A stretch of 64,000 nt of DNA from Lepiota brunneoincarnata (Eukaryota; Basidiomycota; Agaricomycetes; Agaricales; Agaricaceae): NCBI GenBank assembly GCA_023014365.1, contig JAEBUN010000005.1, positions 1,116,001-1,180,000 of the forward strand. Direction: 5' to 3'. Positions 55,675 through 64,000 of the stretch are shown piece after piece. The notes under the pieces were generated by a model. It was not told the DNA's origin and ran no database searches. It saw only the letters and a program-made list of their open reading frames with translations. The first letter of the stretch is position 1; each line of letters opens with the position of its first letter. The position numbers and the translations under genes are program-made.

Positions 55675-57371
55675 TCATGTTATTTCCATAGCAGCTGGAT
55701 CCTCTGAACCAAACAAGTCATCCTCCTCCCTGCTACCCCCTTCCCCATCCTGATCGCCCGCTGTTTCAGGATCGGTATCCTCCGCTCCGTTCATATTGAT
55801 ACCCTCTTTCTTCATTCGCTGTTTCTCTTTTAGTTCGTCGCGTTGGGCGAGCTTCATTTCCAGGTCCACCGTCAGCTTCTTCAACGCATCTTCAAACCGT
55901 TTCTACAGATGCTATTCAGAAAGAAAAGAACCGAGATGACCCGGAAAACACTCACCCTGATGAGGGGATTCGCTGAGCTTGCGATTTCATTATTCTTCTT
56001 CGCCACTGCAACTTCGAGGTCGCGAATTTCCTCATTGAGGAGCTTCCTGGCCTGGGCATCCTCGTCATCGTCATCTTCTGAATCCTCCTCTTCACTCTCA
56101 TCATCTTCATCCTCATCATCATTACCCCCCTCTTCTTCATCTCCGAGAGCAAGGTCTAGCTCCGCGGCTAGCTCCTCGTCAATGTCACCCTCCATTTCAT
56201 CCTCGTTTTCTTCATCTTCATCATCTTCACCCTCTCCCATGTCCTCTCTTGGCGTAGCCGCATCACCCAGGTCGGAGATTGCGGGAGTTGGTGCGTCTAG
56301 AGGTTCTTCGCGCTCAATGAATTCCGAGTCGGATAGGTCGGGGTTGACGTTATCCAGAACATCTGTATAATGAATGAAGGGTCATCTGATACATGACGCA
56401 AGTTGATACAAACCATATTTGACCTCGAGAGCTAGAGCATCCTCCTCGAGAAGCCGTTCCACCTGTTCCTCAACACTCTCGATGGTCTGAATAATAATAG
56501 TTCGGCACACGATATGAGAAATGATACATCCATAAGAACTCACCCGTCGATTTACTCGCTTCCTAAACCTGCGTTTTCGGGTGTAGTGTAGTGGAGGTGT
56601 GATCCCATGTGGCCAAATGAACTCGTCGATGTTGAAATTCTTCTGGGATCCTAGTTGTTCGTCGTTTTCAATTTTTTTCTCCACCGTCAGCATCTACTGA
56701 GAGTATCAGTGCGCACTATAGGGCGAGTAAAGGGAATACATAACCTGACATATATCGGCAACCTTGAACATCTGCTTGTTGTCTAACGTCTTCTGAGACT
56801 CGATGATACAGGGTAGATCCACAAGCTTCGCAGAGTATGTGCTAGGCCCTATGTGGAACACAGCTCTACGAGAATCTTCCCCCGAGTCAGAGGAGTGAAC
56901 ACACACAACCGAGATACCCCCACCTTTGAACTTGAACCACACATCATTCGTCACTTCTCTTGCTTGGACCATTTTCCTGAGCTTCTCAAGATCCTCCCCA
57001 GGCGGCATTCTGAGGATAAACTGCTCTTCAAACCCCAAATCTTCCTCGTCCGAGTCTAGCTCCCTATCGTATGGACCCAAAAACGACATTCCAGGCGCCT
57101 GTGCAGCGGCTTTCTCGCTCAACTTGAGCTTGAGCTTGGGCTGAGCTTTTGCCCTCGTTGCTGTGGCACGCGTTGTTCGTTCTGAGCTGTCGCCTCCCGG
57201 ATTATACATGGTACTCCCACTGCGCAGACGAGCCGCAGACGCTCGTTCAGGTAAAGCCCTTTGTGATGTCTGAGGCTGCTGGACCGAGGATGAGGTCCCG
57301 TTTGGTGGGGCAAAGGTAGTCGGCTGAGTCCCGACATCGATATCATCAACAACAATGAGGTCTTCTTCCAT
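55675..57371 (-). CDS. TAF7: TFIID subunit TAF7
   Basis: General transcription factor subunit bound to TAF1. Start MEEDLIVVDDIDVGTQP at 57371, after a disordered Thr/Arg-rich stretch the TAF7 domain: EEQFILRMPPGEDLEKLRKM, VWFKFK/DSRRAVFHIGPSTYSAKLVD, LPCIIESQKTLDNKQMFKVA, DICQ/MLTVEKK, FIWPHGITPPLHYTRKRRFR. An acidic low-complexity region of about 60 Asp/Glu residues follows (about 56150-56250), then a coiled coil (ARKLLNEEIRDLEVAVAKKN) and an acidic tail ending at 55675. Upstream in-frame ATG 57434 would overlap the SAM37 stop; 57371 is preferred. The SAM37 stop codon is only 59 bp upstream, so the TAF7 promoter lies inside SAM37. Confidence 0.92.
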
Positions 57372-57430
57372 TGGGCATGTGTACGTGAAGATGTGATTAC
57401 TCGTACTACAGTTTGGAGAGCCACCATCGG

Positions 57431-58788
57431 TCACGTGCCGTGCTTAAACAAGACGTCGTCATCCTCTTCCTCTCCCTCGCCCTCCTCATCCTCCTCCTCA
57501 TCTTCTACTTGCTCGTGTTGAGGGCCCACCACGATTCTAACAGGAGAACCCATTATCGCGAAATAAGCAACTACACTGCCCAACGCCAAGCCGAGAAATC
57601 CCCACGTTAGCTTTTCGTATTCGACATCCTCTTCTGTCCTGTCCTGGCTTTTACTGGCTTTTTTGAGTGTACTGTGCGAGGGAATTAAATCCCAAATAGA
57701 ACCCCGCGACGAACGCACTTGGACCTTCGGTCCATCGCCGCCTAAAACTATATCTTGAATTCGTTTTGCATGATCAGCGAGTGTCGTGTACCACTCCTCT
57801 TGCAAGTTCCTTGATGAGAGTATCCGGGAACGGAGGGGTAACAAGGAGGAGTGTGTGTGCTGCAAGCATGAGATCCAGGGTTGTTGGCCTATCAATCGGG
57901 TCAGGACAACGAAATTGTTGGCTTTCAAAAGACCTACCGCCCGTCGTAGACAAATTGTTTACCCTCAAGCAGCCGAGCATAAATACCGAGGATGTCTCTC
58001 GCTTTTTCTTGAATCTGTATTGTCATCTTTACACTCATGTAGCAGCCTTCGCAAGAAACACATACCTTCTCTCGCTGGAAGGCATGGGTGAACCTTTGCT
58101 TTGCTTCCCGCGTTGTATCACCTCCCTTTTTCTCAACCCTCAAAGATGGCTTCTTTTCAGATTCAACTTTTGGCAGATTCCATAGACCGGTAGCTTCCAA
58201 CCGAGGCTTGAAAGATGCGCGAATGCGTCCTGGGACATAATATCGCTGTGGCAGGCCGTACATGTTCACAAGGGCAGGATGAATAACCGCCTCCCAATTC
58301 GTAGGGCTGGAGTAGAAGGTGTGATACTTTAGCGTGTAGATTTTAGCCATGACTCAGCACTCGTACACCACAGGGACTTACAACAAGATTTCCGAAGTGC
58401 GACTCGACATGAGAGATCCAAGCAACTTTTTGTGATCGCTCTAGAGGAGTGAGAGAAGAATCCAAGTCGGTTTGATCCGACCTCTCCAATCCCTTTATAT
58501 ACTTGACGATCGAGGAGAATGAACTAATGGTAGCTTGGTTATGGGCCAGCAAGGGCAGTTGTCCTGCATAACGTTGGAATGATAAGAGCCAAAACTTGTC
58601 ACCGAAAAAGTTACCCACCTACCGGATGGTGAAATGTCGGGATTGTTGCATTCCGAAATCGTGAATTTGCCGGGAACCGTCAACTGAAGGTATAACACCG
58701 TCGCAAGGCAACCCGGATCGAAAGAGGGCAAGCCCCACTGTCCGGGCCACACATACACTGTGATAGGTGCCAATGTCTGTCCACTCAT
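57431..58788 (-). CDS. SAM37: SAM37/metaxin-like outer mitochondrial membrane protein, frame broken
   Basis: Part of the sorting and assembly machinery for beta-barrel proteins. Start MSGQTLAPITVYVWPGQWGL at 58788, then PSFDPGCLATVLYLQLTVPG, SG/QLPLLAHNQATISSFSSIVK, a GST-like fold with FYSSPTNWEAVIHPALVNMY, ARDILGIYARLLEGKQFVYD, GRPTTLDLMLAAHTLLLVTP. After PDTLIK a one-base shift is needed at about 57808-57811 to reach NLQEEWYTTLADHAKRIQDI. A C-terminal anchor (LTWGFLGLALGSVVAYFAIM) and an acidic tail end at 57431. The thioredoxin-like start, GST C-terminal part and tail anchor match Sam37/metaxin. The break lies in a conserved helix. Confidence 0.88.
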
Positions 58789-59517
58789 CCAACAGTCCGT
58801 TATGTGGGTAGGCCGGACAAATGGTGGTGGTCTGTTTGAACCCTTGTGTGTTATTTGGCAAACGTCCCCGATTCAAACTTGGTAGTCGCCCATTGTTCAC
58901 CAAATGCAGAATGATCCGAAGTTGTTGAAACATTTTGATAAAGACGTGACACCTGCATGCATGCGCCCCGGTCCCTTCCCTTCCAACTCTCACAACCCGA
59001 AGAAAATGCGATTTATTATCTCATGTGACAGAGCCACCGGCGGACCGCCTTCATCACCGTCAGGGCAAAGGCTTCGATGAGATTGTCACGAGGCCCAACG
59101 ACGTCAGCCTTTAATTCCCGTTTAAGCAGCCGCAACCTCCCGCTTGAAGTTGTTCAGAATATGTCTGGTCGCTCTGGGATGCGACTGTAACTCAAATCGA
59201 CTATCTCCTATCTAAAAAGTTATGAGGCGGACAAGCCATCCGTATTCTTGGTCTGCTGTGATATCTACGAAAACTGCTCAGGACCGTCAACCGGTCCGCT
59301 AGTCTGCGAGACACACAGAAGAACCTGGCAGAAATTCGGACCTTGACCATGTAAAGTGAACTTATTGGACCTCTGGCTCTCCTGTCGTCATGGGTTCTAT
59401 CACGCAGATTCCTTGATATCCTCTCAGGTGACAAGATGCAACACCACATCTCATTCATAGCCGGGGACATATAAAAATACTGGTGGTCAAGGATTGGGAG
59501 TTTACCTTGAGAAAGTC
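58789..59517. other. Divergent spacer, SAM37 and pectate lyase
   Basis: No gene recognised. Minus-strand frames at 58619-58993 and 59201-59470 lack motifs. The last 60 bp hold the TATA box of the lyase gene. Confidence 0.5.
59470..59477 (+). promoter_or_regulatory. TATA box of the pectate lyase gene
   Basis: TATAAAAA, 40 bp before the ATG at 59518. A start site about 30 bp downstream would leave a leader of roughly 15-20 nt. A clean TATA box fits a strongly inducible secreted enzyme, unlike the TATA-less housekeeping pairs nearby. Confidence 0.6.
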
Positions 59518-61196
59518 ATGAAACTAACTGCATTTACTTCACTTCTGGGCCTTGCGACATCCTGCTCAGCGCTTCTCGCCTTCCCCGGCGCAGAAGGTAT
59601 CCAGGTCCCCTAGACCCACCAATTTTAATCCAACTTGATCCCACAGGCTTTGGAGCTCAGTCAACGGGTGGAAGAGGGGGTTCAGTTTACGTCGTTACCA
59701 ACCTCAACGACTCCGGCGCAGGGAGTTTCCGTGACGCTGTTTCACAATCAAACAGGGTGTGTTGCACCGTGCATCGAACACCATCGTTCTCGCGCCTATG
59801 TCCCGCTGTATAGATCGTTGTCTTTGCGGTTGGGGGTCTCATCAAAATAACCAGTCGCATTGTTGTTAGCAGCCACGTCACCATTGCTGGTCAAACCGCG
59901 CCTGGACAGGGTATTACAGTGTATGGCAATGGAGTTTCTTACTCGAGCGCAAGCAACACTATTACTCGCTATATCCGTTACAGAATGGGAACAACTGGTA
60001 TGGAGACTTCATCACAAGGCCCCGTGCAGTTGCGTGATATATCTGCTAGGCGACTCCGGCAAGGATACTATCACTATTGCCAATGGTGAAAACATGATCT
60101 TCGATCATGTCAGTGTATCTTGGGGTCGAGATGAGACATTCTCAATTAGCGGAGATGTCACAAACGTAACCATCTCCGATTCCATTATTGCACAAGGCCT
60201 GGAGACCCACTCTTGCGGAGGACTTATTCAAACCGACGGAGGTGTCAGCATCCTCCGCACTCTGTATATCGACAATCAAACCCGAAACCCCAAAGTTAAA
60301 GGGGTTAATGACTTTGTTAATAACGTCGTACGTCTATTTTGCCCCACCGATACCACCTCCTGGCTCATGACGGATAGGTTTATAATTGGGGAGGAGGAGG
60401 AGGGTACATTGCTGGAGATTCAGCTGGAGACTCCTTTGCCAATATCATAAACAACATCTTCATCAGTGGCCCTTCAACTTCTGTTACTGCGTGTGAGTAG
60501 CCCCTCTCTGACAGTTTCACTAATGGGCTCAAGATCTTTGACAGTCACACGTGGAAATGCTAACTTCCATGCTTTTGTATCCAACAACTACTACGATCCC
60601 GACAGAGCGAGTGACAGCCTCTCTGTGTGCTTTATGAAAGCCTTATTAACAATTTCTCCTAGGACGGCACCCTCAACGGCTTCATCCTATCCCCTACTTC
60701 GGCCAACTATTCGCCTATCGATTTCCAAGCTACTAGGTATCCTTATCCCACCGTGAATAATCTTCTGTCACCACTGGATGCCCTTGCCAAGGTCAGGGCA
60801 TCGGCCGGGGCTAGCAAGTCGAGGGATAGCATCGACAATTATCTCATCAATACCGAGCTAGCATCTTTCGGGAAAGTGGGCGCTTTGATCACGGACCCGA
60901 CAAAGGCTCCCATCAACGGCCCCGGTACAATCGCCGGCGGAACGGTATTTTCGTTACTCCCCGTCTCTGAGGTATGCAACTGACTGAAACCCATCCAAAG
61001 CCACCGAAAGACTCTGATGGTGATGGAATTCCTGATAATTACGAGATTGCCCATGGCACAAACCCAAATGTTAAAGACTCTGCTAACATTGCTTCAAATG
61101 GGTATGCAAGTAAGTTGTTCGCGACAATCATATTCTTCCTTCAATTTCTGACTACGGGTACTAGATATCGAGAACTACATCAATTCTTTGGTATGA
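59518..61196 (+). CDS. Secreted pectate lyase-like enzyme (PL1 superfamily)
   Basis: Beta-helix polysaccharide lyase acting on pectin outside the cell. Signal peptide [20 protein letters not shown], mature start [43 protein letters not shown]. Beta-helix core: [100 protein letters not shown] and [15 protein letters not shown]. The C-terminus carries a calcium-binding repeat, [19 protein letters not shown], ending NSLV at 61196. Nine introns were rebuilt by eye, including gtgagt..gacag before TRGNANF. The WGRDE strand is the conserved calcium/substrate region of the fungal pectate lyase family. Points to plant-litter or plant-associated growth. Confidence 0.88.
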
Positions 61197-61348
61197 AATA
61201 TGTCATATATACCAACGATTCGATCAATGGAAAAAGCTCGACGAAAGCAGTGGGACAACCATATATGTACAAAAGAAAGCATCATGGACAACGAGAAGAG
61301 AAAACAGCAGACATCATCGACAAAGCATATTTCAGAGCAAGCATTTCG

Positions 61349-62568
61349 TTAAGTAGTGGATTCCGTTAAATTCGTGACAGGGGTCGCAAGGGTTGAATCA
61401 CCCTCTGGTGATTCGTTTACGCTCGGCTTTTGGAACGGGAAAATGATCAGACCTTCTCCTGGATAATTGACTGGCCTTTCTTCCTCTATCTCAGCTGAAG
61501 CTTTCAAGCTGACAGTTCTCCTGAATTCTGTCATCGGTCGTTTCGGGCGCTGAGATCCCTGTTACCTTATATCAACACCTTCCTCGTTGTCGAAAAGAAG
61601 TCAACTCACCACGCGATGATAAATCGGGTCGATTGAGGGCTTCCTGGTGCTTGATGGAGGACTTGGACTTGGGGTAATGGTGACAGGTAGCACACCAATG
61701 GGCATACTAGCCACACGTCGTGGCGGTGGTTTCGCCATTGTCACAGCAAGAGCATCAGCATCTTCAATGATCCCTTGGGCTTTGAGAAACTCTGCGGAAC
61801 CTCAGCAAGTCTCTTCGATGCTGACGGGAGTGCTTACCAGGACTTCTGTAGCGAAAGACGAAGGAGACATGAGTGCTTGGTTTTCTTTGTCCAGGATTAT
61901 CATAGGGCTCGACTCTCCAGGTTGATGGATATTGTTGGAAGGCGGACTGTTCCGTCCCAAACCTGCGGACATGAGGCTTTGCTCACTGGAATATCACTTG
62001 GCAAACTTACCCAATACGCATGCCATTCTTGCCTCTGCTGGCTGGAGGGAGCTGTTGGATAGTATTAGGGGGCAGAACAGACGCGAACTTGACCCTTTTG
62101 ATCCGAAGGACAATTGTGCCAACGTCCTTTCCACTCGGAGTAGTGTCCTCGAAGTTAACTGCAATAACTAATATGAACGTGCAGAAGCGGAAAGGTTACA
62201 ACAACACAACTCACCCGCCTCATTGACTTTCTGGAAAACAAAGGCCTCTCCAACGCCGGCCCTGTTCTAACTCCCCCTCGCCAAGCCATGCCTTCGCCGT
62301 ACAAGAATCTGCCGGGGGCCAGATAACCGTCCAACATAATATATGCGCAGGTTTCGACTTTTCCTCCGTGATCCTTCCAATACACTGAGAATGTCTGCAG
62401 CTGCCTCAGCGAGTTTCTATACGTAATACAGGCACCCTATACCTTCCCCTCTTCACTGGGTACCCAGCACGATACTCGATGTGCCGAGCCGTCAACTGCA
62501 ACCAAATACTCTGGCAATGGGTTCCCGTCGACTACAATCCAAGCTGAAAATCCGCGATGGGTAAGCAT
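61349..62568 (-). CDS. DUF7918-type basidiomycete protein, frame broken
   Basis: Function unknown; the family is expanded in Agaricomycetes. Start 62568, MLTHRGFSAWIVVDGNPLPE, YLVAVDGSAHRVSCWVPSEE, GK/TFSVYWKDHGGKVETCAYI, MLDGYLAPGRFLYGEGMAW. A one-base loss at about 62240-62245 separates ALERP from FVFQKVNEA; the next parts are VNFEDTTPSGKDVGTIVLRI, FGTEQSAFQQYPSTWRVEPY, THVSFVFRYRSP/EFLKAQGI, a Ser/Pro-rich region and MTEFRRTVSLKASAEIEEER, ending at 61349. The beta-rich N-terminal half resembles the domain as I know it; no catalytic motif is visible. Head-to-head with the AP endonuclease gene. Confidence 0.8.
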
Positions 62569-62834
62569 TCACAGGTTCCTGTTGCGCTGGTCGCAGAATG
62601 CGTGAGCGCGGGACCGATGGTTCGTTCAGGGTCAAATCAACAAGTAGCTTTCACGAACTATAAGTGAGAGATGGGTAGTAGGAGGGACGAGCCATGGCTT
62701 ACAGACAGATGGAATATGAAATAGCTTCAAAAGGAGGGACGACTCTTTAGCAGAGGTTAATGTAAGTATACTGGTCAGTTCAACTTGTGTGATCGGAACT
62801 ATTTCGAATTTTCTTGATCGCGTCTGCTCACGTG

Positions 62835-64000
62835 ATGTTCCGTAAATTGAACCGCGTTGTCTCTGCTCTTTCCTCGCGTACGCCCTCGCCTCCCTTATTC
62901 CTGCCACGCAGAAACAACTGGAACGCTATGCCACCAAAGAAAGAAGGTTCCTTGAAGCGTCGGGCATCAGAGGTCGACGACGATGGCTCTCAGGACTCCT
63001 CAAAGAAACCGAAAAACGATGCTTCTAAGTCCCTGGACAACTCCCAACCAACTAACAAGGTGTTACCTGAACATTTTGCCTTTCCGCCACGGATACAGGA
63101 CACGCTTCGTATTGCGACCTGGAATATATGTGGCTTTGCTGCCAGCCAGAAAAAGGTGACACCGTCCAAGCTCGGGTTAAGTCAAACCACTGACATCCAT
63201 CATGTCTCCAAATAGGGGTTTAGACACTATGTAGAGGCCGAGGATGCTGATATTTTGATCTTGACCGAGACAAAGGTATGGGTTCCGGGATCCCTCGTTA
63301 GCCCTTCTAACTTGACAGCCCAGATTAACGACGTACCGATGGACCCTATCTTGAAGGCAAAATACCCCTACTCCTACTGGAGTATTTCCGAATCCAAATC
63401 CTATTGTACGTCCAAGACAGGACTGAGACCACTCGTTATTGATGCGTGATAGCTGGTACTGCGATCCTGTCAAAGTATAATCCGTTATCCGTTACGAGGA
63501 CACTACCCGGTCACCCAGACCCCAAGTCTGTGAAGGGTAGAATTATCACCCTCGAATTCGACAATCACTTCCTCATAGGAACGTACGTCGTGAACGCTGG
63601 GGTCGAGTTGAAGGTACATAATATCAATCCCATCAAGCAGGCAGCAGCTGACATCATAAAGACCCTTGATGCAAAGAAGGAATGGAATAAACATTTTGAA
63701 ATCTATATCCGTGACCTGGATAAAAAGAAACCGGTAATATGGGCAGGAGACCTCAATGTGGCCCCAACAGAGATGGGTCAGTCATTTATCCTGTTTTGGC
63801 TTGGAGCTCCATTAATTCTCGGGGCTGCAGACCTTGCTAATGCCAAGAGGAATTGGAATAAGTGTCCAGGCTATACGGAAGCGGAAACAACGTCTTTCAA
63901 GAACGTTCTTAACCCCCCAAAGGACATCAATGCTGGAAAATTCGTCGACGTCTGGCGGAAATCACACCCTAACGACAAACATTATACTTATTTCTCATAC
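62835..64000 (+). CDS. AP endonuclease, ExoIII/APE1 family (3' end outside window)
   Basis: DNA repair enzyme cutting at abasic sites. First ATG at 62835 gives MFRKLNRVVSALSSRTPSPP, an Arg/Ser-rich amphipathic leader; a second in-frame ATG at 62928 gives MPPKKEGSLKRRASEVDDDG with nuclear-type basic clusters. The catalytic domain follows with introns: LRIATWNICGF (Asn), ADILILTETK (metal-binding Glu), PYSYWSISESKSY, GTAILSKYNPLSV, DNHFLIGTYVVNAG, NKHFEIYIRDLDKKKPVIWA, GDLNVAPTEM (Asp and Asn), KRNWNKCPGYTEAETTSFKN and DVWRKSHPNDKHYTYFSY. The last His/Asp motif is expected beyond the window. About six introns. The metal and active-site residues seen so far are intact. Confidence 0.93.

Noticed and set aside
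55843..56370. Ser-rich 175-codon plus frame
   Set aside because: Reverse complement of the Asp/Glu-rich stretch of TAF7; no independent motif.

Overview
The window is a gene-dense piece of a basidiomycete (Agaricomycetes-type) nuclear genome. Nearly every gene is cut by introns of about 50-60 nt with GT..AG or occasionally GC..AG ends. The gene set is fungal, and several families (a DUF7918 protein, a LEA2-like membrane protein, a JmjC protein with a long disordered tail) are typical of Agaricomycetes. Genus cannot be fixed from the sequence. Most evidence below comes from translating and splicing by eye; no database search was possible.

Layout. 0.1-4.4 kb: siroheme synthase MET8, splicing factor SLT11/RBM22 and a YeeE/YedE thiosulfate-type transporter. 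5.6-8.8 kb: a LEA2-domain membrane protein and a Zip3/CCNB1IP1-like RING protein. 9.2-14.9 kb: a very large JmjC protein. 15.4-25.6 kb, all on the minus strand: YCK-type casein kinase 1, a Baeyer-Villiger-type flavin monooxygenase, the GID4/VID24 ubiquitin-ligase receptor and a DHA2 drug/toxin exporter. 26.2-31.8 kb: Ran GTPase, FRG1, ribosomal protein uL24 (RPL26) and V-ATPase subunit D. 31.9-34.0 kb: a five-gene tRNA cluster (two Phe, three Ser). 34.1-43.8 kb: FAM50/XAP5, mitochondrial uS13m, TRAPP subunit BET3, rRNA methyltransferase BUD23, BCS1 AAA chaperone, a DnaJ-ankyrin protein and LUC7. 44.6-48.2 kb: a large basidiomycete protein ending in an Ig-like fold. 48.5-58.8 kb: a USP48-type deubiquitinase, GPI transamidase subunit GAA1, TFIID subunit TAF7 and SAM37/metaxin. 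59.5-64 kb: a secreted pectate lyase, a DUF7918 protein and a truncated AP endonuclease.

Most genes are housekeeping and are not functionally linked. Head-to-head pairs with short shared promoters recur (FRG1/RPL26, FAM50/uS13m, BCS1/DnaJ-Ank, USP48/GAA1). Convergent pairs can be only about 50 bp apart (BUD23/BCS1, GAA1/TAF7). One plausible pathway link is MET8 with the YeeE transporter (sulfur uptake and sulfite reduction). Seven genes carry apparent single-base reading-frame breaks in conserved parts, eight breaks in all. This looks more like residual assembly indels than decay, and it matters for anyone using automatic gene models here. No transposon, CRISPR array or dedicated defence system was seen.
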